From Cryptomeria japonica (taxonomy: Eukaryota; Streptophyta; Pinopsida; Cupressales; Cupressaceae): DNA of 64,000 nucleotides. A model generated the notes under the pieces. That model was given only the letters and a program-made list of their open reading frames with translations. It did not search any database and was not told the DNA's origin. The stretch lies in assembly GCF_030272615.1 (NCBI RefSeq), contig NC_081413.1, positions 561,474,445 to 561,538,444 of the forward strand, given 5' to 3'. Shown here piece by piece: positions 49,095 through 60,200 of this stretch. Both the position numbers and the translations under genes were made by a program. Positions within the stretch are counted from its first letter, which is position 1, and every line of letters starts with the position of its first letter.

Positions 49095-49325
49095 GGGGAG
49101 AGGAAGAGAGAGGGGATGGGAAAGGAAGAGAGATAGTGAGAGGGAGGGAGAGGGAGAGGAAGAGGGAGAAGGGAGAAGGGAGAAGGGAGAGATAGGGGGA
49201 GATGGGAGAGAGGTAGACAAAGGATGGAAAAGGAAGGGAGAAAGAGGGGGAGGGAGAGAGAAATAGTGGGGATAGAGAGAAGAAGAGAGAGAGAGGGATG
49301 GGGTATGGAGGAAGGGAGAGAGAGA
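48905..49325. repeat. Purine-rich (GA)n field
   Basis: About 420 bp of GAGAGG and GGGAGA words with a pure GA dinucleotide run at about 49017-49090. The long Ser/Leu/Pro ORFs on the opposite strand are artefacts. Confidence 0.97.
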
Positions 49326-49389
49326 TAACACACTGGTTTATTATTTTCATCCTTGAACCTCATGCTTGCAGGGATGATTTGAAATTTTT

Positions 49390-50165
49390 TTGTGAGTAGT
49401 ATTGGCACTAATTTTTATATTGTAATAATGATTCATCTTTCCACCTTAGGACACCATATGACCCCTTAGGACACCATACTACCTTTAGGATATCATATGG
49501 TCCTACTTGGGATCTTATGGTGTGCGAAGGGGTCATATGGTGTCCTTAAGGGTCACATCGAGTCCTAGGGGTCATATGGTGTGCTAAGGACTTGAGTGAT
49601 TTGAATTTATTTTTCTAAGTATTATTGAAACTACTTTTTATATTGTAATAATGGTTCACATTTCCCCCTTAGGACACCATATGATCTCTTAGGACACCAT
49701 ACGACTCCTTAAGACACCAAATGATGCCTTACGACATTGTATGGTCCTAAGTGGTCATGGGGTGTGCTAAGGGGTCTTATGGTTTTGTAAGGGGTCATGT
49801 GGGATCCTAGTGGTGCCACACATGTTTTACAAAACCATATGAACGATTAGGAAACCATATGACCCCTTAGGACATCATATGCTCCTAAAGGGTCATGTGA
49901 TGTGCTAAGGGGTCACGTGGGCTCCTAATTGATCCATGCATGTGTTGCAACTCCATATGACCCCTTAAGACACCATTTGACCCCTTAGGATATCATACAT
50001 GGTCTAAAGGGCTCATATAGCATCATTGGCGGTCATGTGGGGTCCTAATGGGGCTGCACATGTGTTTGAACATTATATGACCCCTTAGAACTTCATATGG
50101 TCTTAAGGGGTCATATATGTGCTAAGGGACCTTACATGACATCATTACGTGTTATGTGGGGTCCT
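49390..50165. repeat. CCATATGACCCCTTAGG interspersed/inverted repeat field
   Basis: Dozens of variants of ACACCATATGACCCCTTAGG and of its reverse complement CCTAAGGGGTCATATGGTGT alternate over 750 bp. A longer unit of about 220 bp starting GTATTATTGAAACTAC / GTAGTATTGGCACTAA is present twice (49394 and 49614). No coding is seen. Confidence 0.85.
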
Positions 50166-50219
50166 GAGAGAGAGAGAGTAGGAATATAATGTAATAAGAT
50201 ATCAAAAGATAATATATAT

Positions 50220-50340
50220 GCATGTATTTTACAGACATATATGTAAATATACACACACATTTTATATGTACATATACATACATACTATATATACATATAT
50301 ACATATAATATATATATATATATATATACACATACAAATT
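50220..50340. repeat. Short TATA/CATA microsatellite
   Basis: Mixed TATATG and ACATAC words, including TATATATATATATATATATA near 50309. Confidence 0.9.
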
Positions 50341-51369
50341 TTAAACATACATATGTATTTCTTTGTGCTAGGATGTCATTATGTTAACATAACCTGTACA
50401 GGTTTTCTTTCACATAAAAAGCAGATGGGTTTTGTCTTCTTAAAACCTCGTATGCAATTTATGTTTAAAATAACCCATACATGTTTAGTTTATTTAGGCT
50501 TTTGAATAGTCTTGGATGACAAAGTTGAGGGTTGGAAGTTTGATTTCCCTTCATTTCCCTTCTTTTTGACGTGTTTTGTTTTATCAACTTGGTTTCTCAA
50601 CTTTGTCATCATCAAGTTTACACTTCATCAACTGGGTATTTCTACAATTGCCACCATATTTTTGCCCATTTTTTGAGCTTTCTAACCATATAATTTTTAA
50701 AAAATTTGAACAACAATAACATATTATTTTTGTATTTCTTTTACTAATGTCTTCATAGTTGTCAAAGAGATAGGTGTACCATTTTTTTAATAAATTTTGA
50801 TCTACTTATCCAAATTTTTTTAAAAAATTTAATATTATTGTAGTTCACTTGATTCTATACACTTTAAAAAAAAATTGTAGTTTCGATTGTTTTGGTGCAA
50901 CTTATGCTTTGTGCACGAACAGGTACCTAATTTTCAAGATGTATTCGATTTGAAAACTCATTAAAAAAAAATACTCAACAAAAAATTACAAAAACATACA
51001 CAACTTCTAGTTCTCACTCTTAACTATCTTTCTACCAAAGGATTTGTTAAAATACTAAATCTAAGTATGACTTTTTTGATGCGTGCGTCCAATACTATGT
51101 TGTGTTTTTCATAAAAAAATAGGATGTTTTTTTCATGTGTGAAGGATTTGACCCCCTTAATCTTATCCAATTTTTTTTTAAAATAGTATTTTGGAAACTA
51201 GATTCAGAGTAATACAATCTTTGTTCTTTGAGTATATTCATACCTTGAGTGGATCACTCTCAACTTTCTCCTCCAAGTTTAGGTTTAACTCATTTCTGGA
51301 AAAAAAAAAAGTGTCCACTTATGCCTCCCCTTTTGCACACCATCTTGGTGCATTTACCCACTGCAAGTA
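50341..51369. other. Intergenic DNA, nothing recognised
   Basis: AT-rich with several poly-T and poly-A runs. No supported gene. Confidence 0.5.
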
Positions 51370-51949
51370 TGTTGTGATTTTGTCATTGATGGAAAATCAT
51401 ATCAGTTTTGGCATCCGCACGTCATTTTTTCATCATTTTGGAAGATTGAGTGAAGATTTCTTGAGTCCAGTAAGACCCAGTAAGATGAACAGGATATCCG
51501 GTATAGTGTACAATTTTGATTAGCGAACTATTTTTTTAATTCATTTTGCTATGCAGATTTCACAGAAGGTTTGTGGACATGTAATATGGCTTATTGTAGG
51601 ACTGTGGCTTGTGGTAATGAGTTTCATGTTAGTTGGGAGATCCAATAATCATATTTTTGGTATAGATTGTGTATATCAGTTGTAACATGTGGTAATTCAG
51701 TTCGTAGATCTTGCAAATTGATTTTGGTAATTTTTAATGTGTTTGAGGTTGATGAGATATCATGTGGGAAGCGTGTGGATATATTATTTTGGTTCGTGTG
51801 GGTGCTATGATAGGATTGAGATTACTTCTACACATGTTTCACCCTTTGGGATGTGTTCCCGAAGTTGACATGCAGTTGTGATATAATTTGTGATGTAGAT
51901 ATATAAGAAGGGTTTATTTGATCATTTTAAGGTGTTTTGTTGTTGTGAC
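51370..51949 (+). repeat. Left part of an older LTR, split by element B
   Basis: It begins TGTTGTGATTTTGTCATTGA, which resembles the 5' ends of the other copia-type LTRs. Element B interrupts it after GTGAC. The left boundary is tentative because no target duplication could be confirmed. Confidence 0.4.
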
Positions 51950-52734
51950 TGTTGGCATATGCACACTCCAATGAGACATTGTATGTGATTGAAGGTTTTG
52001 TCATTGATGGAAACCTTGCAATCCTATGATATTGGCAAAGGCATTATACCAGCATCAGCAGATCACACTCTACATCAGGACTCAGGACATCGGCACCGAC
52101 ACACAGAAAAGAAGTATACCAGCACAGAGGCCGATAGGATTTTATTATATTATATTTTGTTTATTATTGTAAAAACTTTGTAAGCTGACTTGGCAAATTG
52201 TAAAAAGACTCTTATATATAAAATAGATCATTGTAGACATTTGGTAATGAGTGAGGAAAAATATTAGGCAGACCTATTATGCGAAATATAGGCTAAGGGT
52301 TTATGTAAGAAGCAGAGCATCAACCAGTACTGGATCAAGAATTATAGATGCTATTATAAAGTAGTACAAGATATTGGATTTGTATAATCCTCATTGTAAG
52401 TCAGTGAGACTTCCCATTGAGCAGTGAGCTCTAGGCAGTTGGCCTTCCTACATGTGCAGGCTGCTATTGTAAGTAATATTCTCTTATTGGCCAGTGAGTG
52501 AATATTGTGGGTCACAAATCCCACTGAGGTTTTTTCCACACTGGGTTTCCTCGTTAAAACCTTGTGTTATGGTGTGCTTTTCATGTGGATGTTCTTAATT
52601 CTATTTATTGCATTATTTCTTGCATATCAGTACACTATTATAATATGTTATGCATGTTTTAATTCAAGAAATATTAAATACTGATTAGATACCGATTCAC
52701 CCCCCACCTCTCAATATCTGTCGGATTCCTAACA
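51950..52734 (+). repeat. 5' LTR of element B
   Basis: It is 785 bp. It carries TTTTGTCATTGATGG near its start, a strong TATA box (TTATATATAAAA, about 52211), a GGTTTTTTCCACACTGGGTT block near 52530, and the C-rich 3' end CACCCCCCACCTCTC. Confidence 0.92.
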
Positions 52735-52736
52735 AT

Positions 52737-52748
52737 TGGTATCCAAGC
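52737..52748 (+). other. Primer binding site of element B
   Basis: TGGTATCCAAGC begins 2 nt after the LTR. It matches the initiator-Met site in its first seven bases and diverges afterwards. Confidence 0.7.
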
Positions 52749-52805
52749 TTGGTCCTCTATTTTCAGAAGCCTAATAGCTTGAGGAAGATCTTGACACCGG
52801 TAAAG

Positions 52806-53963
52806 ATGGAGAATTTGATGAAGCAACTTGAAGGAACTCTTACAGACTATGATGCAGAGAAATTGAAAAATATCAAACTAGAAGATGATTTAAGGGCAGC
52901 TCAAGATATCATTCAGGCACTTCAAGAAAATTTTACTGTTGCAAGAAATAAGAGAAGGGAACTTTGTGAAAAATTGCAAAATGAGAATGATGAAAAGGAA
53001 TCACTTAATGATATGATAAGCAAGTTGAAACAAGAGAACATGAGAACAAAGAATGAGATACAAGATATGACTATGAGATTTTGCAAAGAGATTGAGGATA
53101 GGAAGAAGATTGAAGAAGAATAGACTAGAAGAATAAGTGATGCAGCAAATGAGAACACAAGACTTAGCTATGAAAATGACATGTTGAAGACAGATCTGAT
53201 GCATACTCAAAATGACTCAAATGAACTGATGAGACAAAAAGAAGTCTTCGAAAGAGAACTAGAAACTGCAAATCAACATAAAGAAAAATTCAAGAAAAGC
53301 TTAGAGGAACTTGGCACCTTGCTAAAGAATCAAAAACCTAAAGGTGGCACTTCTAGAACTGGCTTTGAAGTTCGTGAAAGCTCTAGTACTGCAAATATTC
53401 GGGATCACAACAAACTGGTAAGACAACCTAATGCTTATAAATTCAATGGAAAATGCTTTAACTGTAATAAGTATGGTCATAGAGAAAATGAATGTGGATC
53501 TAGAAATTATCAGAATATCAACACACCCACTGGTCAATGTTCTAAATGCAACAAAGTTGGTCACAACTCTGTAAATTGCAAAATGAATGTGAGATGTTAT
53601 GTTTGTGGAGAATTTGGACATTTATCTAATCAATGCAGGACATAAAATGGCATAGGTTATGGGAAAGCTATTTAGAAGAATAATGTAACTTGTTATGCAT
53701 GTAACAAGATTGGGCATATTGCAAAATTCTGTAGAAGTAAAGAAACACTAGTAGACAACAAAAGTTATAGCTTGAAAGGTAAAGAAAAGGTTGAAGAGGT
53801 TAAGCAAGAATTCTCAAAACAATGGATTAGAAAAGATGATCTAAATATTGGGAATACTCCTCCACCGGTAGAACAAACCAATGCTTCATCGGAAGGATAG
53901 AGTGATGCTTCACTAGAAGGACAAAATAGTGCTCCACCGATAGGAAGTTCTTCATCCAATTGA
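52806..53963 (+). pseudogene. Gag of element B: coiled coil plus four intact zinc knuckles
   Basis: A frame of 385 codons from ATG 52806 to TGA 53961. Residues 1-180 are a highly charged coiled coil. Then come four CCHC knuckles with all ligands present: CFNCNKYGHRENEC, CSKCNKVGHNSVNC, CYVCGEFGHLSNQC and CYACNKIGHIAKFC. Four in-frame stops (TAG 53121, TAA 53643, TAG near 53670, TAG near 53898) but no frameshift. In the tail, EG-stop-SDAS is a near repeat of LEGQNSAP, so the last TAG probably replaced CAG. The knuckle array resembles CNBP-like nucleic-acid-binding proteins more than a one-knuckle copia Gag. Confidence 0.85.
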
Positions 53964-54266
53964 AGAAATTTTCCTTGAGGGTTTGGCAATCTATTGACAC
54001 ATGTGCTATTATTCCCTCGGTTAGAGATAAGAAGTTGAAAATTACTTCTTACCGACAGACAATGTTAAGAGAATACTTAACCGACATGCATTTAATGTGG
54101 TAGATGGCAAAAAGACACTATAAAATTGAGGTTTTGGCTCCATTCCATTTCACTGAGATTTCAAACCTACGAAGAGCACAAAGATTCTGAGCTAAGGCAT
54201 TTCGAGCAAGAAGCAAGAACACTCCAAGCATTCATCCATCCTAAGGGTAGTAAAAGGTATTTAATC
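53964..54266 (+). promoter_or_regulatory. Spacer with conserved TATA-like block upstream of ORF2
   Basis: GCATTTAATGTGGTAGATGG (54088) followed by CTATAAAATT (54118-54127) is the counterpart of 18254-18290 in element A. It lies about 150 bp before the ORF2 ATG. Confidence 0.5.
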
Positions 54267-57200
54267 ATGGTATCCACCTCTGCAATTGAATATATAGAAA
54301 ACCCTACTATTATCAAAGTGATAAAAAGACCTAGGCCTATATTTCAGTTAGTTCCCGAGGTAGCAAAGAAAGATGATACCTTAGGTGTTTTTTCTCAAAT
54401 TCCCAAGGGAGTTGTTTATGCTAAAGACCCCAGAATTTACATCAACTGCAACATTGAGGAACTAGGAGATGAAGAGATTAAAACCATGTTTAAAAATGTG
54501 ATATGTGATAAAACCGACAATGTAAAAGATGAACACAAGATCATTGAAACCCTAGGATTTATAGAGATCCTTAGCATTCCTGAATTTCCCAAGGATGTGA
54601 TTAGGATAGTCTTAAGTAGGGTACATGGTGAATTTTTTTGGTTAGATGCAGTCCACAAAATCACTAAAGAAGCTGCAAAAGCTATCATAGGGTTACCGAC
54701 CACTGGTAAAAGGCTAGATAAAACCAAGAAGGTATCCAATGACCTAGTTACAAACCTAACTGGTGCAACATTCAACAAAAGGTCCCTAAGAGTTAATGAT
54801 ATAACAAACATTAATGTGAGATTTATCAGCATGATATTAGGGTATAAAGCTACTCATGCAAATAGACTCAATTTAGTTTCAAGTTTATGCATTAAGAGTG
54901 CTTATGATATGGTCACATAAAATGCAAAGATTGATATATGTGATTGGTTAAAAGATGAATTAATTGACAACCTTGGAAAGATTAAGGACAAGAAAGGAAC
55001 TTTCAGGTTTGGAAATCTGTTAGTATCTCTGATGCTACATATGACAAAATAGGTTCCTGGTATAGGCTACAAAGAACTTGGTTATGATATACAGGTAGGT
55101 AAACAATTAACAGAACTACTCAATAACATGGGAGAAAACAAGGAAAACAATATTCATGACTTTTTTCAAGCATTAAAGGCCAAAATGAAGAAAAGAATCA
55201 GGTTATCACAAAAGATTATCGACAAATACAAAGATGAAATATGCTTTGTAATCAAGAAGGATGGAATCTAGATGGAAGCAGTCATCCCTAGGATAGTTTG
55301 GGTAATTGAGATGGGTTGTGAAACAGATGATCATATAATTGAAACATATGCTAAAGCACTTCTAGAAGCCCCCAAAGAACCTAAGGAAGAAATATTTGGT
55401 AGTGCAAAAACTATTGAAAGCCAAATACAATCAAAGAAAAGAGTGAAAAAGGTTGAGGCAGTTGTAAGGAAAGGTTCCAGACAAGGAAAGGCCATCAAAG
55501 AAGATGTGTTGAAGAAAACCGGTATAACAGAGGATGAGTTAGCAGCTCCACAAACTGAAACTCACCTATCACCGATAAGTACTTCTTCAGGGAGTGACAT
55601 GCCTGCAACTTTCAAAAGAGTTGTAACAAAAAGAGATCCCTCACTGGAAAACACACCCTCACCCAGGAGGACAAGACAAAAACAACAAGCAGTGAGATCT
55701 CTGGTAAGAAAGGCTACACCAAAGAAGAAGAAACTGACACCCAAAAAGAAGAAGAGGACAAACAAACACATGGCCCCTCTTGATATACTACTGAATGAAA
55801 TTACAGAGGAAGGTAAATTGAAAAATATAGAGAAAATATATGACACTTTAACAACTGATGAAAAAGAACAAGTTGAAAATAGTGTTATATTTCATATGGA
55901 TATGTATAAGAAGTTTTTGATGGAAGTAGTAAATGAAATTCCAGATGAACTATTTAAGAGACTGGAAGCAAGAAGACAAGCAATAATAGAACTGGACAAG
56001 AAAATAAAGATTGAAAAGCTACTTGTTGTTTATCCAGTAAACTCACCCAAAGAAATTGATGACCTAATTGCTCAAGCCAACCGGTCAGTATTTTCCACTG
56101 CACACCGGCACATTGCTTTAATGGTTGGAAGAATTAATGAGGTGATTGAGGAAATAGAAAATGGATGGGATATATTCTTAGTTGAAAAAGAAAAATAAGA
56201 AGAATACAGGAACCCCAAACCCATAAAAGTTTATCAGAAAGATAGAGACAAAGGTAGAGGTAAAGTTGGTGGACCACCTAGTATCAAGGTTAGAGACAAC
56301 TTACCCCCACCTCCTTTGATTACTCCACCAATAAAAACAATAGCTACAGAAGATCAACCAGCAGCTGAGAATATGGATGTAGAGGATGGTAATACTAATC
56401 TTGAAGTCTTATATACTGTGGATGTTGATACTCAAAAGATCAACATAGTGGTAGACAAAGATACAACTGATAAGACTGACATGGCTAGTGAGCCTCCAAT
56501 AGCTAAGCAAACTGAAAACACATAGGAAAAACTGGCAGAAGACAAAGAGAAAAATGTAGAGACTCAGACTGAGACAATGCAACAAATAAAGCAAAAGGCT
56601 CTGGAACAGGAACAACATGAATAGGAACATGAACATAGGGAAACAGTGCCACCGATAATTGGAGAAATAGAAAAACCATTGCTTAAAGAAATGCAGATGC
56701 AAACAGACCTACCAAAGGTCAATACAAGCTTGGTTATTTCCACTGGTACTCAGATTGTTGGTTCATCATCAGGATTCAAATCAACTAATATGACTGAGGT
56801 ACTATTAGATTCAATAAAAAAGATAACAAACTGCAGCTCACAAGCTTACAAGGCAATTGATGATGCCATACCAATTTTGAAGGTAATTGCTCCTAACTAT
56901 AATATAGACAATAAAGATTCTTTAGGACAACTTGATACACTGTGTAAATATATCACAAAAAACATTGAGAAAATAAAGGAAGAGTCATTGAAGGATAAAG
57001 TAGAAATTGAAAAATAGAAATTCTTTGATGAGCAAATAAAGAAGTGTAACAAAGATTTTGACACACTTCTACCAAAATTGTGTAATTTATTGAAAGAGTA
57101 CAAAACTCTATACAAAGACACCTGTAAGACAAACTTTTTGATTGTAGATATAGACAAGAAGATGAGCAAGGTACAAGATGAGATCAATAAACTTGCAGAT

Positions 57201-57545
57201 AATTTTGTTAACTCACCGGATACACTATCATTTTTTGAGGAGAAGATAACAAATTTTGAAGAAGAATTAATTAAATTGGAAAGAGAGAAAGAGAGAATTA
57301 TGAATAAGGCAAAGCATTTGAGATTAAAACTGAGTCCAAGATTGGACTATCTAACATCACTATGGAAGGAAGTATCTAAGGCACTAAAATAGGGACAAAA
57401 AACACTGACAAAGCATTTGTAGCATCTCATCGGTACAGTGAAGAGAACAGAGACAACAATAAAGGATAGCAAGAAGTTTATGGATAGTATAAACTTGATT
57501 TTGGGAGATCTTTTTCAAATTGTAACCACCTAGTTACAAAGTTGA
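54267..57545 (+). pseudogene. ORF2 of element B: unknown ~1,088-residue protein
   Basis: I do not recognise it. From ATG 54267 (MVSTSAIEYIENP) one frame runs 1,088 codons to TAG 57531, or a few codons on to TGA 57543, with no frameshift. Nine earlier in-frame stops occur, seven TAG and two TAA. Residues 90-330 match ORF2 of element A: IRIVLSRVHGEFFWLDAVHK against IRIILRKVHGDKMYLEWMHD, and VSNDLVTNLTGATFNKRSLR against VSKIEMTKLTGSASDSRGMT. A basic, nuclear-localisation-like stretch (KKKKLTPKKKKRTNK) sits near residue 495. The C-terminal half is helical with coiled coils, including LGQLDTLCKYI matching LAQLKVLCTIV of element A. No enzyme motif is present. A structural, packaging or host-interaction role is possible but unproven. 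Confidence 0.75.
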
Positions 57546-57721
57546 AACTACAAACTCTACTGACATCTTGACAACCTTTGTTATTGATGCCAAAGGGGGA
57601 GTAGTGGGATGAGAAAATTCAATACATCACAGGAATCATATGCTCAGGGGGAGCACACACATTTTTGGTAACATTTTTGAAATTTCTCATGAGTGTTGCT
57701 ATCAATGCCAAAGGGGGAGAT
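57546..57721 (+). other. 3' untranslated region and duplicated PPT of element B
   Basis: It has the internal copy GATGCCAAAGGGGGAGTAG (about 57583), a CTCAGGGGGAGCAC run (about 57636) and the terminal PPT AAAGGGGGAGAT (57710-57721). Confidence 0.8.
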
Positions 57722-58505
57722 TGTTGGCATATGCACACTCCAATGAGACATTGTATGTGATTGAAGGTTTTGTCATTGATGGCAACCTTGTAATCCTATG
57801 ATACTGGCAAAGGCATTATACTGGCATCAACAGATCACACTCTACACCGGCACTCAGGACACCGGCACTGGCACAAAGAAAAGAAGTATACCGGCACAAA
57901 GGCTGACAGGATTTTATTATATTATATTTTGTTTATTATTGTAAAAACTTTGTAAGTCGAATTGGAAAATTGTAAAATGACTCTTATATATAAAAGAGAT
58001 CATTGTACACATTTGGTAATGAGTGAGGAAAAATATTAGGCAGACCTATTATGCGAAATATAGGCTAAGGGTTTATGTAAGAAGTAGAGCAACAACCGGT
58101 ATTGGATCAGGCATTATAGATGCTATTGTAAAGCAATACAAGATATTGGATTTGTATAATCCTCATTGTAAGTCAGTGAGACTTCCCATTGAGTAGTGAG
58201 CTCTAGGTAGTTGGCCTTCCTGCATGTGTAGGCCCCTATTGTAAGTAATATTCTCTTATTGGCCAGTGAGTGAATATTGTGGGTCACAAATCCCACCAAG
58301 GGTTTTCCCACACTGGTTTTCCTTGTTAAAACCTTGTGTTATGGTGTTATTTTCATGTGGATGCTCTTAATTATATTTATTGCATTATTTCTTGCATACT
58401 GGTACACTATTATAATATGTTCTGCATGTTTTAATTCAAGAAATATTAAATACCGGTCAGATACTGATTCACCCCCCCCTCTCAGTATCTGTGGGATTCC
58501 TAATA
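57722..58505 (+). repeat. 3' LTR of element B
   Basis: It is 784 bp and differs from the 5' LTR by scattered substitutions, several of them C/T or G/A. TATA box TTATATATAAAA near 57984. Confidence 0.92.
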
Positions 58506-58510
58506 GTGAG

Positions 58511-58998
58511 TGATGGGTATGAAATATTTTTTCACATGCACAAGTGTTCTATTTATGCTTCGGATTATAGCAAAATATCAAATTAGAGCAGAGTTGCAGA
58601 GCAATGCAAGGGTATGCTATTTATGCTTAACCAAAACTGTATCAAGGCATTTTATGATGCTACTTCACAGCTCAAGCTTGATTTTAATCTCTTACCAAAA
58701 TTTGTAAGGCAATGAGGCTTTGGAGGTTGTAGCCCTTATTTCTAATTTGAGCAGTGATCTCTAGGTAGTGTGTCTGCATGCATGTACATTCCCCTTATGT
58801 ATATTTTTATACTTTTAGCTGAGTATATTAATCTTATGGGTTAAAATCCTAGTCCTATGGTATTGGTGATTGTTTTCTTTATGTTTTTCTCTATCTGTCA
58901 TTCAGTTGCTTCAAGTGGATTAGAAAAATAGTTAATGAATGTTTAGCATTGCAAAACACTGAGTCACACCCCCCTCTCAATTTTCATTGATTCCAACA
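58511..58998 (+). repeat. Right part of the older LTR split by element B
   Basis: It ends with CACACCCCCCTCTCAATTTTC and ATTCCAACA, the 3'-end pattern of the copia-type LTRs in this window. Together with 51370-51949 it would make an LTR of about 1.07 kb. No interior flanks it, so it is probably a solo LTR. Confidence 0.5.
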
Positions 58999-59789
58999 AG
59001 TGTGTGCATATTTTATTTCCTATTTAATTTATATTTTTTTAGCATGTATTATGATGTTAGTCCTCATGTTTCATACTATACAAGCCTCATTTCTTTCTAT
59101 ATATACCTATGTAGACCACTACCTACTTCTCCCTTATTTGTAAGTTACAAATTAAATATGTTTATCTCCCTTTAGATATAGATCTATATCTCTCTCAATA
59201 AGGCCTCCTATTCTCTTAGTAGCTAAGCTAAGGTCTCTCTTTCCATATCTAGGGCCTCTTGAGCCCCCTCTTTCTCACTAGGTGTCAATGTTATTTTTGT
59301 TCTCTTAATTGAGCTCTATATATGATAATTTACTGGAATCTACATGTGATGAAATAATTTAGTTAATTTTTTCACAATAAATAGGTCCTGCACATAGATC
59401 TCTCTTATTCTTTATGCCTTCATCCCTCTCTCCAATCTTCTCTCTCTAGATCTCTCAATGGGTTCCTTTTCTAATCCTATTAAAGTATACAAATGTATCT
59501 TTCTCACTATATGTGGACCTAACTCTGGATCTCTACCTATCACTTACAAACCTCTCTTTATCCCTCTATAGGTTTTTTCTACATCCCTCTAGTTCTCCCT
59601 CTCTAACTTTTCTCTTTACATAGACTCTCAAGAACCCTCCCTCTCCTTGTCTAACATTATATATATATATATATAATACTAACCTCTTAGAAATGTACCT
59701 ATATATATATGTCTCTAGAAATCCAAAGTTGGACCATTTAGATCTAGTTTATTAAATAGTTTAAGTCATTCTTTGTGTTTTGTACTATA
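58999..59789. other. Pyrimidine-rich intergenic DNA
   Basis: Many CTCTCT and TCTCCCT words and a short TATATA run near 59661. No gene seen. Confidence 0.5.
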
Positions 59790-59790
59790 T

Positions 59791-60200
59791 GTTGAACACA
59801 CCCTAGGACTGAAAGGGAGGGTTAATTAGTTCAGAGCACTAGCAATACCTAGTTTCTAATATTTAAAATTTAGACATCAATAATATAATCATAGCATTAA
59901 CAAATGATGAAATATCAAAGCACAAAAAACATATGAACATTAGATTTATGTGGAAAACCCAAGAAGCAAAAACCCACTGTGAGACTAAAACTCACAATAT
60001 ATACAATTTATTAGAATGTTACCTCTAGAACTCATTGCCCCTAAGATGACTTACATAACTAAGGTGAACAACCTTAGGGAAAGATACAAAACTTGGAGAA
60101 CTAAATCACACTTTCTTAGGGTAGGATATAAAAAGCTACCAAGAGACTCACCGTCTTCAGTTAGAGAAAGGAATAGTTAAATCAGGAAAGGAACAAGATC
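59791..60200 (-). repeat. Degenerate copia-type LTR fragment (minus strand)
   Basis: The plus-strand left edge TGTTGAACACACC is followed by CTGAAAGGGAGGGTTAATTAG and later TGTGGAAAACCCAAGAAGC with AAAAACCCACTGTGAG. These are the reverse complements of the conserved 3' end and TTTTTCCC..TGGGTTTCC blocks. The right end is not resolved. Confidence 0.45.

Larger units (their letters stand above)
51950..58505 (+). mobile_element. Element B: complete polymerase-less copia-type LTR retrotransposon with two ORFs (6.6 kb)
   Basis: LTRs at 51950-52734 and 57722-58505 start TGTTGGCATATG and end CCTAACA/CCTAATA. The flanks are GTGAC (51945-51949) and GTGAG (58506-58510), a target duplication with one mismatch. 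The interior holds a four-knuckle Gag (52806-53963) and a 1,088-codon second ORF (54267-57533), both in one frame each. No pol domain is present in any frame. Architecture, ORF2 sequence and the ORF2-upstream block match element A, while the LTRs are a different length (785 against 1,161 bp) and barely alignable. Confidence 0.9.

Noticed and set aside
48763-49408. Ser/Leu/Pro-rich minus-strand ORFs up to 195 codons
   Set aside because: Artefacts of the (GA)n tract; no protein-like complexity.
54267-57545. ORF2 as a plant mobile domain or 'putative plant transposon protein' domain
   Set aside because: Some phrases (ITKEAAKAIIGLPTTG) recall those families, but I cannot align the signature motifs; a profile search on the consensus would decide.
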